Below, piece after piece: positions 54,781 to 64,000 of a stretch of DNA of 64,000 nt. This DNA comes from Chloranthus sessilifolius. Its lineage: Eukaryota > Streptophyta > Magnoliopsida > Chloranthales > Chloranthaceae. Each line of letters opens with the position of its first letter. Position 1 is the stretch's first letter. The DNA is taken from contig CM037584.1 in NCBI GenBank assembly GCA_021018995.1, positions 149,499,317 to 149,563,316 of the forward strand. The letters run 5' to 3'. A program made the translations under genes and the position numbers. Below the pieces are notes generated by a model, which saw nothing but the letters and a program-made list of their open reading frames with translations, did not search any database and was not told the origin of the DNA.

Positions 54781-55879
54781 TCATAAAAGAAAGGGAACCC
54801 TTTGTCCTGAATCAAGTGTACGGCCAACAAGGAGACATTTCTCCTAAGACTTCCATCCCATCTCCTGCACGATGACGTAGAGCATCCAGGATAAACAACG
54901 AGCCAGTGATCATACAAGATGAGATACTTTGTGACTTTGAGAGAAGAATCAATAGCCTTGACCTTCACCTTACTAAAGATCTCTCAGTCATAGATTGCGC
55001 CGATGAAGGACTACCTTTCACAAAATTGAATCTCCAGTGTAGCAACTTTGCATTATACGAGCTTACCGAAGATGAAGAAGGAACACCAATCGCCGAGGAG
55101 GCGCCAGACTTCTAACGAGTTATCAAGCATTTCGATGAGCAAACCCAAGCTGCCGCAAAACGCACAGAAGAACTTAACTTTAGCACTGAAGAGAAACCTA
55201 AGAAGCTATTGATTAGCGCAACACTCAATGCCAAAGAACGTCAACAGATTACACAAGTCCTACAAGAGCACCTTGATTCCTTTGCATGGTCCAATAAGGA
55301 TATGCCTGATTTAGACCCGAGTTTAGTAGAACATCGTCTTGTCTTAGAACTCGATAAAAAGCTTGTTAAGTAGAAACTCTATAGGTGCACCCACAAACAA
55401 CCCTTCAAGTTAAAGAGAAAGTTGACAAATTGCACAAAGCCAAATTCATCCGAGTCATCCTCTACCCCAAGTGGGTCGCCAACATAGTACATGTCGCCAA
55501 GAAAGACGACAGAGTACCGGTTTGCATTGACTTTCGAAACCTCAACCAAGCATGCCCAAAAGATGACTTCCCGCTTCCATACATTGACACTCTAGTTGAC
55601 AACACCGCTTGACACGAGATGCTATCCTTTATGGATGGTTTCTCTGGATATAATCAGATTAAATTAACAGAGTTCGACCAAGAGAAGACTTCTTTCACCA
55701 CACCATGGTGGAATTATTGCTACATCGTCATGCCTTTTAGGCTCAAGAACGCGGGAGCCACGTACCAATGTGCCATGATAGCTATTTTTCATGATATGAT
55801 GCATAAATGTGTAGAAGTCTACGTCGATGATATATTAGTGAAGTCCCAAACGCGAGTAGGACATGTTGAAGTACTTTGA
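54781..55879 (+). pseudogene. Reverse transcriptase of element D
   Basis: The upstream linker is open at 54906-55115. RT motifs: HLDSFAWSNKDMPDLDPSL at about 55270-55326, VPVCIDFRNLNQACPKDDFP near 55517-55575, MLSFMDGFSGYNQIK (55619), MPFRLKNAGATYQ, and the catalytic YVDD at 55820-55831. Stops at about 55113, 55371, 55610 and 55877, and small indels near 55380. Each polymerase motif can still be recognised. Pol order then goes on with RNase H. Confidence 0.9.
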
Positions 55880-56690
55880 CTGGTACTACAAAGAGTTAAA
55901 AAGTATCAGCTGAAGATGAACCCAAAGAAGTGTGTCTTCGGAGTCACCTCAGGAAAATTACTGGGTTTCATAGTCAACAAGCGAGGAATGGAAGTCGACC
56001 CTGCTAAAGTCGGAGCTATCCTTGAGATGCCACCTCCCAGTAATATCAAAGAATTATGAGGCCTGATAGGAAGATTGCAATTCATCAGGAGATTTATCTC
56101 CCAACATTCAGACAGATGCAATCCTTTCTATAGACTACTTAAAGGAGAAACTGAGTATAAATGGGATGACCAGTGTTAGCAAGCCTTCGACAATATTAAA
56201 AAGTACTTCCTTAACCTGCCAATACTGTCACCACCAGTTCCCAGAAGACCCCTGATCTTATACCTCTCAGCGAATGATAAAGCAATGGGAGTGATTCTGG
56301 GACAATATGAAGAAGACGGTAAGAGAGAGAAGGCTCTCTACTACCTCAATATGATGATGGTCGAGTACGAACGAAAATACACTTTAATGGAGAAGACTTA
56401 CCTCACACTAGTGTGGGCCTCAACCAAATTATGACACTACTTCGGAGCATATAAAATACTAGTACTAGCCCGAATGGACCCTCTGAAATACGTATTTGAG
56501 AAGCCCGTAATATCAGGAAAGATCGCTCGCTGGCATATGCTCTTGCAAGAATTCAATATTACTTACTGTCACGCAGAAGTCGATCAAAGGACAAGCAATC
56601 GCCGATTACCTCACAGATCTCCCACTCCCGAGCAATGAGCCCATACACGTGAATTTCCCCGATGAAGTCCTGCTCACAATTCATAACGAT
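55880..56690 (+). pseudogene. RT connection and first RNase H of element D
   Basis: Continuous text with stops: KKYQLKMNPKKCVFGVTSGK, LLGFIVNKRGMEVDPAKV, then the connection LIGRLQFIRRFISQHSD, then RNase H-like PLILYLSANDKAMGVILGQ and ARMDPLKYVFEKPVISGKIA at about 56467-56526. Stops near 56059, 56179 and 56432. RNase H would remove RNA after copying. All are recognised from B, which has the same order. Confidence 0.85.
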
Positions 56691-57308
56691 GAGCCCGACA
56701 AGACCTCATGACCCTTTACTTCGACGGTGCTCTAAATCACAAAGGAAAAGGGATCGGGATAGTCCTCTTAAGCCCAAAAGGAGTAGTTATACCTAAGTCT
56801 TTTCAATTAGATTTCCTTATCACTAACAATGTCGCAGAATATGAAGCTTTTATAGCTGGACTACGAGGGACTACGAGCAGCATTACAATTAGGCATTAAA
56901 TAGTTAAAAACCATTGGTGATTCCAAGCTAGTAATCTCGCAAGTTATAGGAGAATGGAAAATTAAGGAAATGAGACTAATGGCATACCTAAAAACCGCTC
57001 AATATTTGGTAAAGAAATTTGAAAGAATCTCTTTCACGCACATCCCTAAACTAGAAAATGACCTCACAGATTCCTTAGCCACGTTAGCCTCGGTCATCCA
57101 AATACCCATCAGACAAAGTACCAAGACCTTCTTCATCGAAAAATTAATAGCAACCTCCCACGACATAGCATGGACCATCAAGAGAGAATTACCAATCCTC
57201 TCCTCCAGCATAGGACTAAATGAAGCAATCACTCCGAAAAAGCGCGTCAAGGCAGAAACCGAAGTTGCTATATTCAGATTTGAAAAATCACCAACCAACG
57301 ATGGATAG
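56691..57308 (+). pseudogene. Second (archaeal-type) RNase H of element D
   Basis: The frame at 56708-56899 begins MTLYFDGALNHKGKGIGIVL (first Asp) and has VAEYEAFIAGL (Glu). A GDSKLVISQV motif (Asp) and LTDSLATLAS (last Asp) follow in later frames (about 56919 and 57061-57090). A one- or two-base shift near 56860-56880 breaks the frame. All four acidic positions are still there, unlike element B. The downstream 57100-57308 leads to integrase. Confidence 0.85.
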
Positions 57309-58577
57309 CCATGGTATTTCGACATTTGGAACTTCTTAAAGCATCAACACATCCCTCCATATGCTATGAAGATCAAACGAAAGACTATAAGGAACCGATG
57401 TGCCTGATTCTGCATACTCGACGAAATGTTATACAAAAAAGCCTTCACTAAAGGAGTACTACTACGATGTGTTATGATTGTCGAAGGATAATAAATCATT
57501 CGAGAAGCACACGCCAGTGCCTGCGGTGCCCACTCCAATAGATAGAGGCTCGCCGATCAAGTTACATAACAAGGTAACTTTTGGCCGACGATGATCAGAG
57601 ATTGCCACCTTTATGTTCAATCTTGCAAACAATGCCAAGAACACGTCACACTCATCAAAGCTCCATCAATTGCATTGAACACTATGACCTCGCCCTGACC
57701 ATTTTCGATGTGGGCCTTCGATGTCATCGGACCTTTCACAGACACAGTTGGGAACACTCACAAGCATGTGTTTATACTTACGGTGATCGAATACTACACT
57801 AAATGGGCAGAAGCTGAATCCTATGTCAGAATCACCACTTCAATACTCGTAAGGTTTATCATTTGGAATATCATCACCAGGTTTGGAGTACCCAAGATAT
57901 TTGTCACTAACAACAAACCACAATTCATCTTAGAAAGGATGAAGAAGTTATGCAAGATGTACGACATTGATCTATGCCACTAGTCACCGTTCTACCCTCA
58001 AGGAAATGGACAAGCAGAAGCTACGAATAAAATGCTAATTCAAATTTTAAAATGCATAGTAGAAACAAGCAGTGGAGCCGACTTGCTCGAATGACTACCA
58101 GAAGCACTCTGGGCCTATAAGACCTCTATTCATATGGCCACTGGCCAAACTCCATACCTCTTTACCTATGGGATGGAGGTAGTCCAACCATATGAGATAC
58201 AAGTACCATCCTTACGGATTTAAATCGATGATGAACTATTCTTAGATGAGAGGAGAATTACCTTACTCACGTAACTAGAGCAACTCGATGAAACACATCT
58301 AAGGGCAGCTGATCACGCTCAAGTATATCAGAGGAGAGTGGCCAGGACTTACGATACGAAAGTCCTCGAATGAACCTTTAATATCAGAGAATTAGTCTTA
58401 AAGAAAATCATGCCTTCCACGCACGCCCATTCGAAAGGAAAACTAAAATCGAACTGGGAAGGCCCTTATGTTATAACAATCGCAGACCCTAGAAATGCAT
58501 ACAAACTGGCGAACCAAGACGGGGAAGAACTCCCTAGCCCTTGGAATGCCATGTACCTTAGAAAATATTATCCTTAG
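57309..58577 (+). pseudogene. Integrase of element D
   Basis: The zinc finger (REAHASACGAHS, then YVQSCKQCQEH) lies at about 57498-57645. The catalytic core: Asp in WAFDVIG (about 57720), Asn in FVTNNKPQFI (about 57907, where Asp is expected), Glu in NGQAEATNK (about 58020). The C-terminal end KGKLKSNWEGPYVI to AMYLRKYYP, ending at a stop at about 58575-58577. Stops near 57406, 57490, 57981, 58095, 58221 and 58372. The Asp to Asn change would abolish activity. Confidence 0.9.
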
Positions 58578-58875
58578 CCCTATGATCATCACATCCTGTG
58601 GTTAAATACTTATACCTATCACTCTTGTAGTCCTCATGCATAAATTCTCAGAATATCCTTACGACCAATTTATTGCCCATTTTTCTCACTCGGGCAATCT
58701 GATTAATGGACTAGTGAAATGCCTAACCTCTTTTAAAAGCATAAGTAACACCCGATCCTTATTTCCCTTTCCCTGCCATTGGAGGAGACGTTAGAGTAGA
58801 AAAATGAAGATGTTAGGTTCAATCAAAACTCATTATTCTTGCGCTAGCAGGGTGCTTTCAAAGAATATATATATC
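58578..58875 (+). other. Non-coding sequence after integrase, element D
   Basis: No gene or clear repeat is seen in this stretch, only short text of average composition between the integrase end and the degenerate frame at 58876. Confidence 0.6.
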
Positions 58876-59201
58876 GAAATTTTGAGTGAGAGCATTACGA
58901 TGAATGAACAAGTCAATGAGCTCAGGAAAGTATAAGCAGACCGTGAGGACATCTCTAGCAACCTTACTAGAAGTGTATAAGCAAACTGCGAGGGCAACCC
59001 TGATGTCCCCATAGTACTAGATGTCGTCGTAAGGTGGCAGGAGGAAGACAAACTCTTGCTAACCATAGAATGTGAGATTTTGATGGTACAAAAATATGGC
59101 GAAGAGCTCAATCATGGCATCCCTTATCCCTCTGAGAAAAAGATTGTTACTTATCCCTTTTGGGAAGCATTAGATACAAACTATTCCCCATATCATTGAG
59201 C
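58876..59201 (+). pseudogene. Possible degenerate sense frame downstream of integrase
   Basis: One plus-strand frame reads EILSESITMNEQVNELRKV, stop, ADREDISSNLTRSV, stop, and then 70 residues (WQEEDKLLLTIECEILMVQK and onward) to a stop near 59199. Two stops occur only at positions of the form TAAGCA, following GTA both times. It has a hydrophilic, helical look. I do not recognise it; it could be an extra protein of D, or chance. Confidence 0.3.
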
Positions 59202-60210
59202 TCTACCCCTCTTCTATATTTATTTCGGATGATAAATCAAAAGCCTTACAGGATGCTCCTAGAAATGAAACTGAAAGCCGATGAATGACAACTGACGCAA
59301 TCACCCACTATACCTACCATACTTCTCCCTGATAACCACGGGATAGGATGACCACCACCTAGGATAGACCCCCATACGTAACTACCCTAATCAAAATGAC
59401 CTCCCCCCGGTTCAATGACAGTACTGATGAACTTTTCTTCAAAACTAACTCACCAAATACCCATGACTGCTTATAGACCCACAGTGCTTATCAACAGCCT
59501 AGAAAAGTTCTATTGCATCTACACACTGGGGCATTTTTTTTAGATCAGAAGGAGAATCACATTAGAAGTATTGGCTTGTCCACAAAGAAGACGAGGAATG
59601 ATGAAGTTACCATTCGGAGAGTGCTACTGAAGATATTATACTGCCAATTCTACCACGCTTCTACATTGGGACATTTTTTATTTTTTCTATTTATTGTTAT
59701 TTCAATTATTTGCTTTCCCTATTGCTTTATTTTCATTAAAATAAAATAAAATAAAGAAGAAAAAAATATATAAAAAAAACAAAGAAAGGCCCTGGTCTGA
59801 GACACTCACCCCCTTGACAACTAGCAAGGGGGAGAATAAAAACTACTGATAGCATTCTCTCTACATGTACAGATATGAAGCAACCTTCAACCACCACCGG
59901 GCCAACTCAGGAAGCATCCAAGTCCCAATGATGGTCGACGGTGCTAAAGAAACTAAAAAAGCAAAAGTAGACACAAGAGGTAACTAAAAGAAAAGGAGCC
60001 AATCAAGTATATCTAAACCAAAAAAATCTCTATATATATACATCAAAATTTTCTTTTCTTTTTACACTTGTCACCGGGGGCATCCCCCCTATATATACAA
60101 TGCACACACAATGGATAAAATAAACACACACACACACACACACCTACTCCCTACGCTGCCGCTAGGATGTACGAGCACTATTGTCCCCAGTATCATAGGC
60201 TCGAAGGTCC
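59202..60210. other. Non-coding stretch between pol and the captured gene, element D
   Basis: Contents: T-rich and A-rich tracts at 59675-59800, a purine tract CAAGGGGGAG at about 59825, and a (CA)n run at 60124-60142. No gene was found. The 3' end of the minus-strand gene transcript should lie in the right part. Confidence 0.55.
60124..60142. repeat. (CA)n microsatellite
   Basis: About nine CA dinucleotides, in the non-coding part just beyond the 3' end of the captured gene. Confidence 0.9.
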
Positions 60211-63200
60211 TTAGATTAGTCCTCCAAATACAATCCCAGCACCCAAAGTCCTTGAAACCTCTAGCCGACAAGGCCCCACCATATAACCCCCCTCACTCAT
60301 CTGACTAATAGATCGCCTTGATCGTGAATGAGGAGGATACCCAACGAGAATCTCATGAACGACAGAATCCTCACGAGCATCACCCCTTACACGATCACGA
60401 CACATGTGATGAGATTGCCTAGTTGAGGAACCCGTAGCCCTTGACTCCGATCCACTAAGCTGACTAGCCAGCCTATGTACCCCCCTCTCACTCCTTGTCA
60501 GACGATACTACAACTGATGTAGGGTCACCTGCATCTCTACCCACATCGTCTGACGTGTCACTTCCAATGCCTCAGCCTGAGTCTTCTGCGTAACCATCAT
60601 CTCAACAAATAGGTCATCGCGACTCTGCATCCCCTCGAGGATCCGCCTCGCCTCAGGAGCGGCACGCGCTTGTATCGCCTCCAGACGCGCCTCCTCAAGC
60701 TGATGAACCTGCATAACCACACCAAATCAAAGAAAACCAATATATACATGAATAAAAAAAACTCTTTAAATGAAAGAATTATACCAGATCCAGCCTCTCC
60801 TCTAGAAGTCGCTCAACCGTCTCAGCAGTCACTAGATCGACGAAAGGCACGGAAGGGACAACGAATGTAGGCGACTGCGACGAGAATAAATAAATATATC
60901 AAATAATACTGTAATGACAAATAAACCATAAACACAATAACTAAAACATACCTGAGTAGGGATAGGAACAGATCCCTGAGGGAGAGCCTCAGTAAGGATA
61001 GGAACAGACCCCTAGCCTGAGCAACCGAGAGGGCTAAGGATTGCAGCATCTCCTCATCTGGATGAGGAGCACACCCCATCTGCTCCATCGCCCTGTGGAG
61101 GGCATCTAATGCCCCCTGCACACTCGCGGTGAGATGTCCCTGCTCCAGTGCAGCCATTCTCTTCCTCAAAGCTGATGCCGACTCTAGCCCGCCGACCGTA
61201 AAAGAGCCATTCCCATGGAAGGGACGTGTGAAGAGGCGCCCACCACCCAGTGCACTAAACATCTCCTATACTCTTGGGCATCTGCCTAGTCACGCGCCCT
61301 TATCACCCTGGTCCCCCCACCTCTGAAATCGACCATCTGAAGCTCCATTTGATTTGTAAAGTTTCGGCCTGAAGGGCCGGTCATCCTCTTCCCCACCCTG
61401 GGGGGAATCTCTGGAGGGACTCCCTGAGCGAGCCCCAGCTGTCGCACCACCCGAGATAGGTAGATCCTCTCCACCTTCTCAAAACAATGGACCCATATGT
61501 CCACGCCAAAGAAGGGCTGGCCAGACTAAATCACTGGCACACCCGCATCCTCCTTGGCCGCGTATGGCCTCCAAATTACCTAACCAAATAAATAAGCTAA
61601 CCCATCAATGAATCCTCAGATCCTAAAAGACTGAAACAAAAATACACAAAACGTACACACGATGATATATACCTGCCCTGCATGCATGTCCTCAAAGAAA
61701 CCACGCATGGTCTGAAGATCCAAAGATCAGACACGGCCCTTCAATGCCTCCCTCCACACATACATCCGAGGAAACGTAAACATAACCTCCATCGAAACTC
61801 CCAGATGAAGAAAAGCAAAATGGTCATACGCCCAGAACTAAAAAAAAACATAAAAGAGAAATGCTGAATAGTTACCATTAAAAGACTAAGAAAACAAAGA
61901 CGTTATGACATCAACTAACTAAAACTTACTTGGAAGAAAGGAAGGAAACCTCCGATCATCGCGATGCCCCGTCCCTAACGATAAAGCTGCTCATAGAGAT
62001 GCGCCAATGCGGCTGTGCCCCATGCATAGGTAGGGACCTGATCCAAGTCCCTGAGAACCATTAAAAAAAAACCCGGTGACGCATCCCCAATTCGAAGAAG
62101 AGAAGAGTACTGCACCGAGGAAGTGCATTAAGAATGCTCGAAGCACCCTATCTGCAGCCAACCCCGGCTCAACTTCGGGCTCTCGGCCCACCACTACCAC
62201 ACAACACACCTCGTAAGATGCCCTCTCCTCCGAATGATGCCTCGGAGGGACGAAGCCACTCACAAACGTATAAAAAAACCAAGTGACTTGAACCACACCT
62301 GGCCCTAAGCCACTAGACCTATACGCTACCCCCAAAATTTCCTCACACACCTCTAATTATGCTCCTGCCATCCGTCCCGTGATCGGCTCAACCTCAAAAT
62401 GAAGACCAGTAATGAGAACCTATTCCTCTAGACTCGAAAACATCATGCCAACTGGAAAGAGAAGCGCCTAATGCTCCTCCCTCCACCTCTCTAAAATCAC
62501 AGCGATCAGGCCACGATCGACCTAAAAGGGCTCCAACTCTAAGATCGGCCTGAAGCTGAAAGACACCAACCACGCACATTGAAACTCTGACAAGGCACGG
62601 TACCAAGTATGAGACTCGATCCATGCTGAGCTGATAGCCCCCCAGTTCCTATTGAACGAAACACAAATACCGACAATAAGGCTAACCCACATACCTATGA
62701 CCAATGACAAATATATCTAGAGCTAAAAGCGAATGAAATACATCCAGATACACCGATGGCAACTTACAACAAACACACAAAACATGATAAGAACAACTGA
62801 ATAGAAATATGACCAATCTCTAGACGCTGTCATGATGCATGAGTGAGCACGCAATCTATGATCAATGCAGGTTAGACATAAATTAAAAGGGGTTTCCAGA
62901 TCCTAATAAATTTGTCATAACCTAAAATTCCTAAAAAGAATGAGGAAACCCTTGCTCACGAGTACCTACCCGGCCCCAAGCAAAGAAATCCTCCAGAGGA
63001 AAGTGTCTGCGATCACGACGCTCCACACTCTGGTGCTTCTCGGCCTCATCCTCAACTCTCTCCTCCTTGACCCTCTCACCCTAATCCTCAGCTACACCCA
63101 ACTCAATCTCAGGTACCTCCTCCCTGACCTCCACCTGGTCAACCTCCGGTACCTCCTCTCTAGCCACCTCCCCAACATCCTCCTCCCCAACAATAGCATC

Positions 63201-63299
63201 GGTATGAGCCTCAGAGGCCTCACCTATCTCCCCCATCATCATCCTCTCCAACTCAAAAATAGTAAGATCACACCTACCACCACCCTCAGACTCCATCAT
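60211..63299 (-). pseudogene. Plant-mobile-domain (MAIN/MAIL-like) gene, antisense in element D
   Basis: Plant mobile domain proteins occur as host genes (chromatin silencing) and in transposons. Suggested minus-strand exons: 63299-62970, 62648-61930, 61837-61673, 61579-60952, 60874-60785, 60708-60211. All have GT-AG junctions (for example GTAAGT at 61929, TTTTTTTTTAG at 61838, GTATGT at 60951, TTATGCAG at 60709), and exons 2/3, 3/4 and 5/6 join without a shift. Family features: LIAVILERWREEH (start of domain), GLHFEVEPITGRMAG, a LRAFLMHFLGAVLFSSSNWG motif, GRGIAMIGGFLPFFQ across to FWAYDHFAFLH, and VIWRPY. The end has a coiled coil (VHQLEEARLEAIQARA). Stops at 63083-63081, 62524-62522, 62470-62468, 62422-62420 and 62359-62357 inactivate it. 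Confidence 0.72.
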
Positions 63300-63457
63300 A
63301 GAACAGAGAACTCAAAAACTGGAAAGAATGAAAGAAACGGTGCTTGAAATGGACGACCAGATCGCAAGATATCGCGAAAACATGAAAAATAGAGCACAAG
63401 GAAACCAAGAATCAAAGACCAAAATGGATAGCATGGGAAGAATGAGACGTTTTTGAA

Positions 63458-63467
63458 CTATATATAG
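63458..63467 (-). promoter_or_regulatory. TATA box of the plant-mobile-domain gene
   Basis: CTATATATAG on the minus strand lies 159 bp upstream of the ATG at 63299. The sequence in between (63457-63300) has no ATG in a long frame upstream of it, and is T-rich, as plant 5' UTRs are. The first exon frame begins MMESEGGGRCD. Confidence 0.55.
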
Positions 63468-64000
63468 AACATGGCCAAATCGCGAGCGTAAACTCACGCG
63501 CGCAACTGAATCACACACCACTAATCGTGATCTTAATCCAGATCAAATGCTTGTAATAGGGAGTTAAAACGGATTATTGCCTGCTCAAACTAACCTGATC
63601 ACTTGGTTGCGCATTTCCTACCAGGCACGTAAGCATATCAAGTGCCCGAACCAGCACTGGCAAATGCCAATTGTCACTGCAACAGTGACCAGCCACCACC
63701 CTAATCCTGTGCCCCATGACTTGCGCTGAATTCGATTAAACAACCAGACGCTGGCGCTTAATGGCCTTCTGACCCTCTAAAACGCACGCTCCCATTCCGG
63801 CGTGCAATTAGTTTATGAGTTCGGAGTGAAGCGCGCAATTCCCCAAAAACAAAAAATATGTGCCCAGAACAACAGGTTCACAGGACCGAATTAGGAAGAC
63901 TTCCGACATTGACTGCCAACCTAAACTATGCCATTGTTAGAGTCAATCCAAAAACACTTCTGACTTAGGACATACACACCTCAAATCAAAAACTAAAAAA
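63468..64000. other. Upstream region of the captured gene
   Basis: No gene. It has repeated GCGC-type text (GCGCTTAAT near 63755, GCGTGCAATTAG near 63800, GCGCGCAATT near 63832) similar in style to the D and F LTRs (GCGCTTAATTAG near 48034 and GCGCGCAATTAG near 48065), and a 7 bp inverted repeat GTCACTG-CAA-CAGTGAC at 63673-63689. This may be an LTR remnant or its copy used as promoter. Confidence 0.4.

Larger units (their letters stand above)
47556..64000 (+). mobile_element. Element D: Tat-type retrotransposon with antisense captured gene (right end outside window)
   Basis: On the plus strand: 5' LTR (47556-50040), degenerate tRNA-Arg primer site, gag, protease, G-patch, a long linker, RT, RNase H, second RNase H, integrase ending near 58577, non-coding sequence, then a plant-mobile-domain gene on the minus strand (63299-60211). 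No 3' LTR is recognisable by 64000, though text such as GCGCTTAAT and GCGTGCAATTAG after 63740 recalls its LTR. Extra genes, sometimes antisense, between pol and the 3' LTR are known in Tat elements; that the gene belongs to D is inference. Confidence 0.75.

Noticed and set aside
47556-58577. Integrated plant pararetrovirus
   Set aside because: The second RNase H, integrase with H-H-C-C and D-x-E pattern, LTRs and tRNA-Arg primer site show a Ty3/gypsy Tat element.
63673-63689. 7 bp inverted repeat as a terminator
   Set aside because: Too short and without context; plant genes do not end this way.

Overview
The window is a block of nested, decayed LTR retrotransposons from a flowering-plant nuclear genome. 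I see no ordinary single-copy host gene, rRNA, tRNA or bacterial operon. The plant origin rests on primer-binding sites matching plant tRNA-Arg and tRNA-Asp, Ty3/gypsy polyproteins of the Tat/Ogre type (a second RNase H between the first RNase H and integrase), Athila-like gag remnants, spliceosomal GT-AG introns, and a captured plant-mobile-domain gene.

Layout. 1-1129 is the 3' end of a long Tat-type LTR (same family as 47556-50040), which appears to have inserted into the gag of element A. Element A (+ strand, 1130-9502) is a 5'-truncated Tat element with gag, protease, a G-patch-like linker and half an RT fused by deletion to the end of integrase, then a 2.8 kb 3' UTR and its 3' LTR (7998-9502). 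Element E is an old Athila-like element on the minus strand. It survives in three pieces (42243-41925, 25128-23967 and 11901-9503) and is the host sequence into which A, B and C were inserted. Element C (+, 11907-23961, LTRs of about 1.47 kb, duplication GGTAT/GGTAC) has an Athila-like gag but no pol; the space is filled by a captured gene with its own leader intron. Element B (-, 25134-41919, LTRs of 1596 bp each, perfect duplication ACTCT) is the most complete Tat element. Its insertion split the gag of E.

From 42244 to 43012 lies a fragment that looks like another LTR (G). It is followed by the 3' LTR and part of the 3' UTR of a minus-strand Tat element F (43013-47555), then element D (+, from 47556 to beyond the window). 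D has a 2.49 kb LTR, degenerate gag-protease-RT-RNase H-aRNase H-integrase, an unusual linker with a duplicated Cys/His motif, and, on the opposite strand, an intron-containing plant-mobile-domain gene (63299-60211) with its own TATA box.

All coding regions are damaged, and many premature stops look like C:G to T:A transitions, as expected of methylated heterochromatin. The most interesting items are: (1) fixed-length 23 bp dyads in the U3 of A and B whose arms covary between families; (2) triplicated GAAA-loop hairpins in the 3' UTRs of A and B; (3) the duplicated C-x5-C-x2-H-x5-C-x2-C motif in D; (4) the two captured genes, in C (sense) and D (antisense); (5) a template-switch-like patch in the protease of A. 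Everything here was read by eye; no alignment or database search was run.
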